DNA of 64,000 nucleotides from Cylindrobasidium torrendii FP15055 ss-10 (lineage: Eukaryota; Basidiomycota; Agaricomycetes; Agaricales; Physalacriaceae). Position numbers and translations under genes: made by a program. The stretch covers positions 124,001 to 188,000 of the forward strand of contig KN880437.1 in the NCBI GenBank assembly GCA_000934385.1, in the 5' to 3' direction. The notes beneath the pieces were generated by a model. It was not told the DNA's origin. It searched no databases and saw nothing but the letters and a program-made list of their open reading frames with translations. Positions within the stretch are counted from its first letter, which is position 1. Each line of letters begins with the position of its first letter. This document shows, in pieces, positions 1 through 12,059 of this stretch.

Positions 1-465
1 AGCTTGAGATGAAGCCATGGTCGATGATGGTAGGCAAAACACAAGATTGACGCATGGCTTAAGTAGACCACTTCGTCGGATTCCGCACAACGTCTGTCAG
101 ATCGGACACCTAGGCGCCAGTGAATTCGCCTTTGTCAGACTCCCCGCTTTGTTTTTCGTTCACGCTGAGTAGACATGCAGTGGAGGTCGCGCAGCGTCGT
201 TGATTCGTCTGATGGTACCAAGGCAAGAGGTGGCTCGGCATGACATCATTCGAAAATAGGCAGCTATAAAATGGGAAAGCGCAAAGTAGCAGAGTGTCTG
301 GGGACATGCCCTCAGTTTCGTCGACAATGGCGTGGTACAGACTACGAAAACTACCTTTCAGATATTATGAGAGCTTTACAATGGCAGCGTAGCATTGACA
401 CAACAGAGAAAACGTGATGGACTTCGTTATTATCGATATAGATACACTACAAACGTTCACCTACT
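1..465. other. left-edge non-coding stretch
   Basis: No gene is supported here. The only long open frames are short, lack splice-consistent continuation and match no family I recognise. The stretch lies downstream of the minus-strand MFS carrier, so it should contain that gene's 3' UTR and polyadenylation region. Confidence 0.4.
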
Positions 466-2854
466 CTACAATAGATAGCGGAAATCTTGGTTCTGGATAT
501 CAGTAAGGTCAAGGAAGGCCTGTAGTGTTTTAAGTTCCAGCGCATGCAGTCAGAAACCGGTCCGACGCACCTTATCCACCTTTCCTTGCACCTCCTTCCC
601 ATCCTCATTAACATGGCTGATGTACGCATCATCGTATGTTGGGTCGTGCGGCAACGAATCGCGCCTCCTATTCTCCTTTGCGAGCATGAATCGCAGTCCA
701 AGCAAGATGACGGCGGAGGCAAGATTGCAGGCCGCAATGAGGGCCCATGGGACATGGTTCCTCGGCTGGTACTGTTTCTTCCAAACGAATGGCCCAGCGA
801 AATTCCCTACAGCATAGCCTATCATAACTATGGCATTCGTAGTGATCCCTAGGAAGATCGTCAACTCGAGCTTCATTTTATGTCGTGGGATTTCGCTTAC
901 GCTTTGTGTGGCCTGACACCATTCCCCCGACCCATCCCAGGAAGACGGTAAAAGGACAGATCGCAAAGATAGACACCCAGTAGCTGAAGAGCAAGCCAAC
1001 CTTGTTCGAAGAAGGCAAAAGATTAACGAGGAGAGATCCAAGGAGGGCTGGGATGTATTGCAACGCGGCGCCGTACCCACGGCCAACGTAAGGCAAACTG
1101 GATATCCAGACGGCGAACCAAATGGTCAATACTGTGGCAGGTTGAGCAATTTTGTATATTGCGACGGAGTTAATGAGTGCGCACTCTCGACCACGCCGTC
1201 CACACAACCAATGAGAGTCGTCTCGATAGGTGAGAATCCAAATTGTTTGACGATAAGTTGGCGTTGGTTCACAAGCTTCAACGAAATGATGTTAGTTGAC
1301 AAGGCTACGAAGTAAAAATAAGCCGTACAGAGTTGACAATGCTCCTGCGTTAAGTTAGTATGATGATGACAAGTAGATTGGCCGACATACGCTATGGCAG
1401 CAAAGAAGAACAGAACCCATATTTTAGGGTCTTTCAACGTCTCCACAAATCTGGATATTCCAGTAAGGCTACCAATTACGTTGCTCAAAGTTTTGGCGCA
1501 CTGTTCGCGTTTCCATGTCTTGTTTTCGAGGCCGGACTGGTTAGTCTTGACCCGCTGTGCGACTTGGATGCGCTCCGTCGCAGTGAGGAAGCGTGCTGTT
1601 GCCGGCGAGTCGGGGAAGAAGAACCAGAACAGTATAGATATTATGAACGTAATGATTCCAGTTATTATCATGAGCCATTGCCATGGCAAGAGGGCTGTCT
1701 GTGAAATAATGAAATGAGCGGTCGCGCGCGTTGAAGACGTGTCGAACATACCCTGGTATGCAACAAACCGAAGGATACGAATCCCAGAAATATAATGGCA
1801 ATACCATTCATGAGAACTAAATCGTCGTTTCGTAGGTACACCGCTGCTGTGGCAAGTGGAACGGAACTCACACCAGTATCCCACGCGCTTTGTCTGTTCT
1901 TCACGCGTGTAGAACATCGATGTCACCTACAAGACCATCAACATTGAGCCCAGTCGTATGTGGTCCATAAAGAACGTACAATCATGAATCCTGGGGTGAT
2001 CGCCCCTTCGCAGGCGCCGAGGATAAATCGAACGACGAATAGGCCGCCAAACGAGTGGCACGCCGCGTGGCACATCAACGCGATCGACCAGATGAGAATG
2101 TTGATGCTACAGACGGCGATGAGAAAGCTAGTCCCCTCCGCCCGCATGACAGTGGAGAACGAACCTCATCCATTTCCCTACAGGCCACCTTTGCGTGAAG
2201 AAGTCAGTACAATTGGTAAACCAGACGCAGCTGGTCGACCGCTACCTTTGTAACGCCATATTTTGTGGATACTATACAGAATGGCAAAGTTAGTACCAGG
2301 AACGATTCGGTAATATTCACAGGAAGTACACCCACCTCGAACGCAAGGAAGCTCAGGTAGAACACTGAGCCCAACCAATTGAACTGATTCTGTGTAAGGT
2401 TGGCGCCTGGCCTATGTGGAGGGTTCGCAATCAGTACATCAGCACACGACGAGCGATGCTTCAACGTACAGGATACCGAGAACAGCAGACTGCCCAAGTG
2501 TCGTCTTGTCGGCGAAAGTCATTCTTTTCAAAGGTTTACACACATCTCAGCCTGGAAACATACGACGTACAGGTAGAGGACTATGTGGAGATAATCAGCC
2601 CTCCAATGGTGCATCCAATGAAACAAACGACTTACGACACATGAGTGGGAGTATGTGCTTGTCAATCTTCCACCTATGTGTTATTATTAGGCACAAAACC
2701 AACCATTTTCGCAAGAGACGCACCTCAATCTTCGCCCTTGCTGCTCATCGAGAGTATCCTCTACCCCCGCTGTAAGTTGCGCTGCTACATCCACATCGCG
2801 CTCCGCGAGTGTTGGGCCGTGTTTCTCGTTGGGTGCACTACTGACAGAGGACAT
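466..2854 (-). CDS. MFS transporter, allantoate permease (Dal5/ACS) family
   Basis: This is a multi-exon carrier of the fungal anion:cation symporter family that takes up allantoate, nicotinate and related organic anions at the plasma membrane. It is recognised by the N-terminal KIDKHILPLMC segment, DKTTLG after the first membrane span, MFYTREEQ and RVGYW in the middle, the NQRQLIVKQFGFS loop with GCVDGVVE, and the C-terminal QDFRYLL, all typical of Dal5-like proteins. The chosen start (MSSVSSAP, 2854) gives a short hydrophilic N-terminus of normal size. Introns are about 50 nt. The last one (donor near 563) must be removed to reach the family C-terminus; reading through it gives an early stop at 550. 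Substrate cannot be told from sequence. Some middle junctions (1.2-1.4 and 1.7-2.4 kb) are uncertain, and a broken copy cannot be excluded. Confidence 0.85.
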
Positions 2855-3569
2855 GGCAGGAAGCAGAGGAAAGCGAAGCAAGGGTCATGGCACGGCCAAA
2901 TGTCCATTCATATACTAGTAGGTCCCCACGGTGGAAAATAGAAGGATGATGGATCCAATTCAATCCTGACTTATCGCCATTCAGCGATTTACCGAACTAC
3001 ACGAGTGTTGCATAATGATATTTCACAATGTTTCCGAGCCGAGTCGAATGCGTAGACGCTAAGACCAGCGTCTGCAGCAGGCGCTATTGTGGAGCTTCGA
3101 TGAATCCGTTCAATGCTTGAGGCATCACCTCACTCGGCCACATCAAGTTCGAATTGTGAGTTGAGCTGGCCTACAGTCCGGGCGTAAGCGCTTCACGGCA
3201 CAGCAAACCCAAACACATGTCATCTATTCATCCTGCAGTGCGTCTTTCCCACTCGAGCAACAAAGATGCTTTCATTTTCGGGCGCCAATCGTCCGCCCAA
3301 GCCCGCTCCGCGGTGATCCCCCGATTTATATGGTGATACACATGCTGTTAGCACCGTGTGAATTCTCCGTCCGGAGGCCGAATGGGCGAGCACTGTGGAC
3401 GGTGGAAGACTTCATCAAGCAACTTACACTTTCACTCTTCTGTGTCTCTATTCGTGCTAAACTCGATGTCCACAATCCACGGAGAAGTAGAACGCTTCTC
3501 TTGACGCCCTGTCATCAACTTCTGCTACTCAGACTTGTGAGCGTGCACAACGGACGCCGGTAAGCATCT
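2855..3569. promoter_or_regulatory. intergenic, promoter side of the MFS carrier
   Basis: This 715-bp gap lies between the start of the minus-strand MFS gene and the stop of NPR3. It should hold the MFS promoter and the NPR3 terminator. I see no RNA gene, repeat array or convincing coding exon; open frames are below 100 codons and shared by no family I know. Confidence 0.4.
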
Positions 3570-5829
3570 TTAGGGATGCAGGAACGTTTGCAGCTACAGC
3601 CGCCGGTCAGCCTCATACAATAAAAATACAGCACACACTCACATATTCGTCGTAATGATGAAGAATCTGTCGTAGACCCTTCCTTGGTATTTCAGCTTTG
3701 AAAAGAATCTCGTCGTCTGTGTGCTTTCCGTCAAAGTACTGCAATATTCTGCTTTACTATCAGCTCAGCTGCACGATTCTATGCAAGCTACCCACTGATT
3801 GAACCGATCCACAATGTGCTTCTCTTTGCCATCCGACATCGCGATGAGCCATCTCGTCTGGCGTTTGTTTGCCCGTCCTGGATCAGGAATAATAGAGTAC
3901 ATCGGGTCATCTTCATTGGTGTCCCATCCCCCATCGTCATGTTCAGGATCGCCATCTTCGTCCTCATCGCTGGTGTGTAAATCACCCACTGGAGGTGAGG
4001 CAGCCGCATCTATCTCCCGTCGCAACTTGCTTCTCCCACGACCAACAGCAGCGAGCTTCTTGGCGCGCTCCTTTTCCTTTGCTTCCTTCTTCATCTTGTT
4101 CTTGACTCGTTGCTTGAGCTCTCCGGTTGCAACTACCCGCACACGGAGGTGTAGGGTTACGAGCAGTTCATGCTTAAGCATCCACACCACAACGTCGTGG
4201 TACAGAGGGATGTTGTCCTTCGTTTGTACGACGCTGGCAAAGAAGTGGCTTTGCGATGCCGAAGTGGATATAGCAGACATGATCTTAGGGAGCGACATAA
4301 CTTCTGGATGCTGCTCCTTGAACTCCTTGTCGAACTCTTCGGATAGATCCAGTAGCCTGTATTTTGTGAGCGCTGCATCCGGGGAGACTTAAAAGCGCGT
4401 ACGATGCAGAAAACTGGGGCGGTAGGGTGAACACCGTCTTCATCCCACCCTGAACGAGGTCCACGACTTTGGCTCGCCGATGCTGGACGAGCCAACGAAC
4501 AGTAGGAACCACTTGAGTGTCATAGTCCCAGTCGAGTAGACTTGCCATGTCGCCGAGACTGCACCGTTTAGTACAATTCAAAACGGAACACAGACGACAT
4601 ACGACAAGGTAACATCCGCGAGTTCCATAAACCGCATCAGGCCTTCGACTGTGCTCATGTCTTCTTTGTCGACGAACGGAGTCTCGATATTAAGGGAGTC
4701 GTCCAGCATGAGCAAGCTTTTCCAAGGGTCCAGAGAGGGCAGATTCCAACCAGGCTCGGTCAGTTCGTCGCCCCATGCTTGCTTGTAGTATGCCGCGTCA
4801 TCCTCGTCGAGAGCTTGATAGGTGATTTCATCTTCTTCGGTGTACAGTAGACGGTCGAGGTGTGGTGGCAGCTGTAGCTCAAGGGGAATGTTGTTGATAG
4901 TAATGTAGGCAACGGATGATGACTTGATAGCTTCGTATAAATCCTTCATAGCAAGCGCAATAGAAGATTCTGACAATGCCTGCGCCTGAAAGTCATCGAG
5001 CGTCTGTCCTATCTTGGAGATGGATAAGAGGACATTGGCGGGGGAGAGCATGCGCACCTTTGGAGATGCAAGCATTCCGCAGGCTTTCAAGAGTGTTGCA
5101 CTCTGCCTCCACAAAGTTGCTGGTTACTTGCTGCTGGAACAGCACGGCCATGGTAGTAAACGCGACTTGACGATAAATGACATCGAGGTATTTGAGGAAA
5201 TTGCCAGAGGCGACAGACGACGGATCTGGTTCGTCGAGAACGAGGACCAAGTTGAAGGATGTCAGCCAGGCCTGTTCCAATGGTTTTTGCTCGCCAAGAT
5301 CCGGACTATGTTCGGCCACTGTATCCTCGCTGGGCCGGTTATGGCGCGTCTCCCGGCCGCGTGAGCTCGATTTGGTTTGCTTCTCCTGGCGAAAGTTCCA
5401 GTTGTTCGCCGTGTCTGCGCAAACAGGATGTCCAATAAAGGTCAAGTCATCCACCACAACTTCGCAACGTTGGTGACACATAGACCGCTGTGGGCACAGT
5501 AGGTTTGCGAGGAATGAAGCTGAATATCCAAACACGATGTCGTCTGAGTCGTCACCGCCGTGAGGATCTTTGCTTGACGCGCCCAGTTCGCGCTTCCATT
5601 CATATTCGGGGTCTTTCAGAGGTGAATGAGGTATTGGGTATTTATCTTCGCGTTCCCCACACGTTGCCGCTTTCCACACATTGTCCAAATGCGCAGGCGA
5701 GGTCGCACAGTCAGGACGCGGCCGGCTGAGCCTGGGTGACGCGACGGGGTCCTTTGGCCAGCGGTAGAGAAGATTTGAGCCTTTTGCCGACGTCGACACG
5801 AACAGAATGGCGAGTAAAGTGTCCGCCAT
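3570..5829 (-). CDS. NPR3: Nitrogen permease regulator 3 (GATOR1/SEACIT subunit)
   Basis: Npr3/NPRL3 forms the GATOR1 (SEACIT) complex with Npr2 and Iml1 and inhibits TORC1 at the vacuole when amino acids or nitrogen are scarce. The N-terminus MADTLLAILFVSTSAKGSNL followed by LYRWP is the family's longin-type opening. FGYSASFLANLLCP and the FNLVLVLDEP strand follow. The middle has a helical part (KDLYEAIKSSSVAYITINN, then LPPHLDRLL) and a winged-helix-like stretch (DYDTQVVPTVRWLVQHRRAKV). The C-terminus after an acidic, lysine-rich linker is the conserved GLRQILHHYDEY spliced to LQTFLHP. The last exon is only 24 nt; its acceptor (ctgtag) restores the family ending. Several introns are near 50 nt. 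The gene is divergent from the external NADH dehydrogenase over a 515-bp shared region. Confidence 0.85.
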
Positions 5830-6344
5830 GCAGCCTGGATAATTTCTGATTGCGATGCCGAGGGACTATCGGCGCATGATGGCTGCCATAAATGCATCGC
5901 GTGCACGTGAGAACCCTCCCACTCAATCTGAGTGCTCGGCATTCGGCACGATCACCCGTGGTTCATGCTTGAGCTTCGAATCGCATTAGCAACTGAACCA
6001 CTGACCACCAAGTCGGCGGCAAGCAATATTGAACTCGCTTCCGAGCTGCTCTCCTCCTTGTTCTCTCAGTTTCGTTCTAATTAAGCCTGCTCTCATGCGG
6101 CTCTCACTCATCGGGACAATGATAAGGCACATCTCTGCCGCGGTTACACTTTTGGCGCAAACGCTGTAATTGTGCTTGGTGAGATCATTGTAGGCACCCT
6201 GTCGGCCATACCGCGCGATGACTCGTCGGGGTTCACGACATACTTATAAGTGAGCTCCGAAGGACACGCAGCTTGTAGGCCGCTTGTTTACCCACCCTTG
6301 CCTTCTTACCAGTGTCACTGTTGGATCTTTCCTGCTAGACAGGC
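5830..6344. promoter_or_regulatory. divergent promoter region NPR3 / NDE
   Basis: This 515-bp region separates the two start codons and must carry both promoters. A weak TATA-like string (TTATAAG near 6244) lies about 95 nt before the NDE start. No other gene is supported; the minus-strand open frame running into the region is a shadow of NPR3. Confidence 0.45.
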
Positions 6345-8765
6345 ATGCTCTCTGCCTTCCGTGGATGCCGCGTCGCGCCCATTAGGAAGGGCAGAAGTAG
6401 CCTCAACACTCTTCAAACCCGACATTTTTCTGCAGGCCGACCAGTGTTACAAAGTCTACGTACATTTGCAAGATACACAACCTATGCCGGCCTTTCGACC
6501 GTAGGAGGCGTCCTCGTCTTTGGCGGACTCCTCTTCATCCACGACATCTTCACCTATGCCGACCAGCATGTCGCCCGTGTCCCTCGGTCACCTCTTGCAC
6601 TTCATCCTCAAACAGGCGGACCAAAAAATCTCCCTGTCGTCAAAACGGATCTTGGTGACGAAGATGACGATACCCGTCGCGCAATCTCTGAACGCCCAAG
6701 GTTGGTTATCGTTGGAGGTGGTTGGGGCGTGCGTCTACTCGCTAGCTCAAGCGCATAGGATACTAACATTTTCCAGGCTATGGGTGTCCTCGAGAAGCTC
6801 GCAATTGGAGATTATCATGTCACACTCGTTTCTGCAGAGACTTTTACAACATTCACGCCGCTCTTGCCCTGTGAGTACCGTCTCGTACCCTGACAGTCCG
6901 CGATACTCACAACGGTGTACCTATTTAGCCGCTGTCGTTGGCACTGTATCATTCCGATCTCTCATTGAGCCTATGCGAAAGCTTCTCGCACGCGTACATG
7001 GCCAATTTGTTCAGGGAAAAGCAGTGGATATCGACATTCGCGGACGTCTGCTCGAAGTGGAAACCATCTCATCTGATGGTACCAAACGCAATATCTATGT
7101 TCCCTACGATAAACTTGTCATCGCAGTTGGGTCTGTATCTGCAACCCATGGTGTCCCTGGCCTCGATAACTGCTTCCAACTCAAGACCATTGCCGATGCG
7201 CAGGGAATGCGAAGGAGGATCCTAGACAATTTTGAGGCCGCTAGCCTGCCAACAACATCTCCGGAGGAGCGCAAACGCCTGCTGAGCTTCGTCATTTGCG
7301 GTGGAGGCCCAACCGGTGTCGAGACGGCTGCAGAAATATATGACCTATGCCAGGAGGATATCATGAAGTTTGTGCGTATTCATCAGGCAAGACTAGGGGT
7401 GAGGCTAATGTGAAGTAGTATCCCAAGATCTGTCGCGAGGAAGTTTCTATCTCTGTGATCCAATCCAGGGAGCACATTCTCAACACCGTGCGATACTCTC
7501 CTCAAACTTGCCACGACCTACTCACTTTCCCCTCAGTACTCGGAGGCTATCTCTACATACGCCGAACAAAAGTTTGCGCGCGACGGCGTGGACCTCGTTA
7601 CATCTGCTCGGTGAGTCGATTTGTGAATGCGATTGGATCCAATGCTAATATTTGGGCCCGTGCTCAGCGTGAGCGCCGTGACACCCGACCATGTTGTATA
7701 CACCAAACGTACAGCTGACGGCAAAATCGAGGAGCATACCATACGGTCCAACTTTGTCCTGTGGTCAACTGGTATCGCCATGAACCCCTTCGCCAAACGC
7801 GTAACGGACCTTGTCCCTAATCAAGTTCACAAGAGAGCCATCGAAACAGACGCTCACTTGCGTGTAAAGGGTGCTCCTTTGGGTACCATCTATGCTGTTG
7901 GAGACTGCGCGACGGTACGCCAAGCTCGTTCGAGGTCGGTGCGATGGGACTCAACAATAACTAGATCGAGACTTCGCTTGTTAGCCACTTCATGGAATTT
8001 GTCGAAGACACAGACCAGGACAGGGACGGGAAAATCAACTTCAAGGAGTGGGAACAGATTGGTGCGTTGCTCGCGACCACATCCTCTCTACGGCAGCTGA
8101 CCGATTTCTTTCAGTGAAACGAATCAAGGCGAAGATACCCATGGCAGAGGACCATGTAATCCTTGTATGTCTTTTGCTTGCTTTGATGTAGAGACCTTCT
8201 CACAACAGACAAGGTCCGTGAATTGTTTGATTTGTACGACACAGATGGGGACAACGCGTTGCGGCTGAACGAGGTTGTCAAGCTCATGGAGAACATCAGC
8301 AAGAAAATCACTTCGCTCCCAGCTGTACGCATCCTCTTTCCGTATCATACGGCGTCTACTGACATATTACAACAGACAGCTCAGGTGGCTGCCCAACAAG
8401 GAAAATACATTGGACGTAAATTGCACCGTATTGCGCGTAAAGGCGCAGACCACCAAGCTCAAGGCATTATCGAAGCCCGTTTAGATGAAGCCGTCGCCAA
8501 CCCCTTCCGCTATCTCCATCTCGGCAGCCTGGCATACATTGGCAATGCTGCCGTGTTTGATCTTGGGGGCATATCCTTCATGGGTGGTCTCGCTGCTATG
8601 TATGTCTGGCGTAGTGTATACTGGAACGAGCAGGTCTCCTCCAGGACAAGGGCTCTTCTCATGATCGACTGGATTGTTCGGTGAGTCCATTGTGTTACAT
8701 TCCACGTATGCTGGTACTGAGTGGTTTCCAGCGGAATCTGGGGAAGGGACTTGTCCAGGCTTTAA
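6345..8765 (+). CDS. External (alternative) NADH dehydrogenase with EF-hands, mitochondrial
   Basis: This is a type II NADH:ubiquinone oxidoreductase of the Nde class. It is a single-subunit flavoprotein on the outer face of the inner mitochondrial membrane that passes electrons from cytosolic NADH to ubiquinone without pumping protons. The first about 60 residues are basic and Ser/Thr-rich (targeting signal), followed by one hydrophobic segment. The FAD fold starts at RLVIVGGGWG, the second nucleotide fold at SFVICGGGPTGVETAAEI, and the C-terminal FAD motif is GTIYAVGDCAT. Two EF-hand loops are inserted near the C-terminus: DTDQDRDGKINFKEWE (about 8005-8055) and DTDGDNALRLNE (about 8235-8270), as in calcium-stimulated fungal enzymes. 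The end FRYLHLGSLAYIGNAAVFDL, then ARALLMIDW-like and WGRDLSRL, is the membrane-anchoring tail. About nine short introns; the last exon adds GIWGRDLSRL. Confidence 0.9.
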
Positions 8766-9718
8766 TGACACTGAACGACATGCATGATGTAGAGTACATA
8801 GAGCTAGATAGAGCACTTACAGTAGTTAGTAGACTAGCCCTGCGCTTCATACCCTAATGTAGAACCCGGACTCGCGCATCCGACGCGCAAACTTCTCACA
8901 ATTGTAATTTGGGCTGGCCCGGGAGGGTGATAAGTAGGCTATAAAGTTGACCTTTTACGGTTTGTCCACTGCAGGGAGTCAGGGCGGCCTGAAATGATCG
9001 GTGAACTTCGGTGGTATTGGCTATTGGTTCCGTTCCGAGTAGTTGGCCTGCCTGCTATGCAACTATTCAAGGTATCCTTTGAGCTGAGCTAGAACAGAAT
9101 ACTTGCACGTTCCCTCGTCTTTAGTACTGATTTCTCCGATAACTAGCCAAACCAGTCAAAGCTGCCAACACTCTGCAAGGCCCCCAGTCTCCAGATGACG
9201 TCGCTTTCCTTAAATGGGTCTAGTAGTTCCTCATTTGGACCTGTCGTCCGGCGCGACCTGGCGCGACTTAGAACGAAGACTGTTGGTAGAATTTCCACCA
9301 GCGATAGGTGCGAGACATAGCTCAATACCGCCCAACCGGATTGTTTTTGAATAACCGATTTGGTCTTTGTAAAGTGGATGAAGGGGTTTGGAGGAGCAAC
9401 ATCTGACAGGGCAGGTTAAGTACTTAGGCACAACTATCATGTTGTGTAGGTCCGAAAAGGAACCGCTCTTTCTTTGAAAATTCATTCCCTTGAGACTTTT
9501 GGTTTCTCCCACCTTGAACGAGGTTGAACCATTCGGCAATGGGTTTTTGGCTAGTCTTCGCATACGATACTGTTAATTCTGCTGGATTTCCCACTAATAG
9601 ATACAACAATAAATTACAGTAGATACCACTCTACGGACCAGTCTTGTGCCCCTCTAAGTTACATACCGAGTATCTCCCCGTCTACAGGCAAAGTGTTTAT
9701 GCAGGTCGGGACTATATT
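8766..9718. other. intergenic between convergent NDE and velvet genes
   Basis: This 953-bp gap holds the 3' ends of two convergent genes. On the minus strand at 9231-9609 two overlapping open frames read like ordinary protein (for example AEWFNLVQGG and GIELCLAPIAGG), but they are in different frames, have no clear splice link and match no family I know. I treat them as a possible gene remnant, not a gene. No tRNA or repeat array seen. Confidence 0.35.
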
Positions 9719-11041
9719 TCACCCAGAAGAATTGAGAAGATTGTGAATGCTTATTCGGGAGCTGGCGTAGGATTGTGCGCCGTGCGTAATTGATTGAGGC
9801 GGCGGCGGCAGCAAAGGCGGCGGCGAGGAATGCATACCAGCGTCTGAAGGCCCGGACTCGCGGGGATGTGCGTTGTGAAGGAAATTTGAAGGACTGGCGG
9901 GGTACAAGTCACGCGAGTAATAGTCGAGCGCCGAACGTAGGTGACTTTCATCTTCAAACTGGCGGGCCGGTCTGTCATGGCGCCAACCTGGCGACCCAAG
10001 ACCAGAGGATCGATGCCCAGAGGTCGACCCCTCCGAGGGGGCAGCTGAGGACGTTGATGATGGGCATTGTCTTCGGGATGAACGACCAGCCTGCCCTGCT
10101 ACGCGAGAGCCGTCGGGATCAGAGGATGAGGTGTTGTTTTTCTTCTTCTCTACTCGTCGGGTCGAAGGTGGTGCGACCTTTTTTCTCTTCGCTGGCTTGG
10201 ACGATTCGAGTAATGGTTCGACACCGTTGCGCCTCTCGCGAACGTTTTTTCTAATCCAGATCTTCACACCCTGCTCGGAAAACGAACACGAGAGTAATGT
10301 AGACTCTGTGTGATGTTAGCCAGCGGAGGAAGAAATATGAGAGAGACCTGCTTTGCATTCCAGGGAATTTGCGAGACTGGAATACCTCGAAAACATTGGA
10401 ATATATATGGTCGCGGTAGACCGTGGTCGTCCTGTCGAAGATGAGTGATGAGCAGCATAACGATAACACCATCGTACCCATCGACCTCATAGACGCTGAA
10501 CTTGAGTCTGTATTTTCCCTCCGCCCTTACGCCAATTTCAGGAAAAATGAAGAAACCGCCGCGTCGGCCACCGCACTCGGGATCTTTCAGGACGTGCAAC
10601 GAAGACACTGCAGACCCAACGATCAGGCGCGCGGGGGTGGACTGAAAACAGAAGCGAATGTTCAGTAATGCTGGTATGTCGAGAGCGTTATGTCGCACCG
10701 AGTCTGTATTTTCTTGAGGGTGAACTTCATCGTACTCAATCCCCTGCTCAGTGTCCTGTGTCCTTAGCCTGGTATTGACAAGCGTGACGAATGCGAAGTA
10801 GTTGGGGTTCTGCAGAAGTTGTGTTTCGTTTCTATTGGGTCCTGTAATACGCATTTCGATGATGGGCGGCGGGTCGATGGGGCGGCGGTCGGTGGCCGCT
10901 TGAAGAGAGTAAAATCAGTTTACGCTGCTCGGGAAATGGGCTGCCGTTAGACGCACATGTACAGAATCGCGCATGAAGCGGCTCTTGACGCATTGTGAGT
11001 GTGTAAGTCAGGGCACCGGCAGACGTAGTCGACGTGCTCAT
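9719..11041 (-). CDS. Velvet-domain transcription factor
   Basis: Velvet proteins (VeA, VelB, VosA, VelC) are fungal NF-kappaB-like regulators that dimerise, bind DNA and coordinate development with secondary metabolism. The domain opens with YTLTMRQEPLHARFCT; an intron then joins DRRPIDPPPIIEMRI. Next come NYFAFVTLV, GSAVSSLHVLKD, GGFFIFPEIGVRAEGKYRLK, FSVYEV, VFEVFQSRKFPGM, and STLLSCSFSEQGVKIWIRK, which match the velvet fold in order. The C-terminal about 170 residues are basic, Ser/Pro-rich and likely disordered. The exon pair around 10306-10351 stays in frame only with a GC-AG intron; see the separate entry. I cannot assign the paralogue, although the tail after the domain and lack of an inserted loop fit VosA/VelC-like members better than VeA. 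It is divergent from the adenosine deaminase. Confidence 0.85.
10306..10351 (-). other. probable GC-AG intron in the velvet gene
   Basis: After KFPGMQ the minus strand reads A|gcaggtctct, and 46 nt later cacacag|AGTCTACA, with a good CTAAC branch site. Removing exactly this piece gives KFPGMQKSTLLSCSFSEQG, matching the family. Using the neighbouring GT (4 nt downstream) shifts the frame and hits a stop before the domain ends, and no other AG repairs it. A single-base sequence error is the alternative. Confidence 0.6.
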
Positions 11042-12059
11042 TGTCTTCGAAGATAGGCATGTCCGCTTTGCGGAGTGAAGCGTTGTAGTTGGGTCGTAGA
11101 ACTAGCGCGCGGTGTAGAAATAGCAGGGACTGAACAGAACGAAAAGACTCTGGCAATTGAGAACACGGCCTCACTACCGGAGAATCAGTCAGCCGCCATG
11201 GGATTCGGAGTTGTTGGGGCAGACCTCTGCTAGCATGGTGCGGGGAAGTTGAAAGAGAGAAAGGAAGAAAGTATGTACCAAAACGCCGCGTACTTAAAAG
11301 GCCAAGAGGCCCACGGATGGCCGTTGCGCATGCCGACATCATGCGCAGTGTCCCAACAGGTTCCAATGAACTGGTAATCCAGTCGCGGCGGCCGTGCTCA
11401 ACTTACCCACGCTCGGGGGCCGTCTTTCTTGCCGTGGATGAACAGAGAGTGCGACTGGCAAGCCGACGACCCAGATTGCTCTGGATTTCTCGGTGAGCTA
11501 CCTTTGAGGAAGGATGAAGGATAAACAAAGGACAGACGAAGTCAAATCGCAGCTTCCGCCTTTCAATTTGGCATTGTTCCGAAGTGGTCAACAAAGCGGG
11601 GAAACACGTGCAGGAACGCACTTCTATATGGAGAACACAGCCACCCCCGGGATACTGAGGTCGTTGTAAATGTCGAACAAATATGTAGTTTCTCATTCTT
11701 GACATGTAGTCCACGCAAATTTGCTGCGTGTGCATCCTCCAGCCCCGCTTGACGCCACAAAAGCACGACAATCGTTTTGTCAATTGGTATCCAAACGGTC
11801 GGGCCATTCACACGTGACTTTGCAGCATTCGATAGGCGCCGATGCGTTCAGAGTCCGTCGTACTGTGTTTGTACATACCGTATGTGAATTGAACACAACT
11901 TGGTTGGGTCTGACCAAAGAGCGAAATATCGTACGCAGATCAAAAGCAAACCCCTCCGGATTCCCATATGGGTATACAAGCGGTACCCTACATACGGTGT
12001 GAGGCACAATTCCATTTTCCTGCAGTCTTACTCCCGACCACCATCATCTCTAACGGGAA
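11042..12059. promoter_or_regulatory. divergent promoter region velvet / adenosine deaminase
   Basis: This is about 1 kb between two divergent starts. Minus-strand open frames of 134-139 codons (10947-11366, 11403-11807) run through it but contain no recognisable domain and are not joined by clean splice sites to the velvet gene. A long 5' leader with upstream reading frames is plausible, as developmental regulators in fungi often have one, but this is inference. Confidence 0.4.

Noticed and set aside
3799..4392. 197-codon plus-strand open frame rich in Ser
   Set aside because: Antisense shadow of the acidic and lysine-rich part of NPR3; no domain of its own.
10947..11807. Minus-strand open frames of 134-139 codons upstream of the velvet gene
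   Set aside because: No recognisable domain and no clean splice link; more likely 5' leader sequence.
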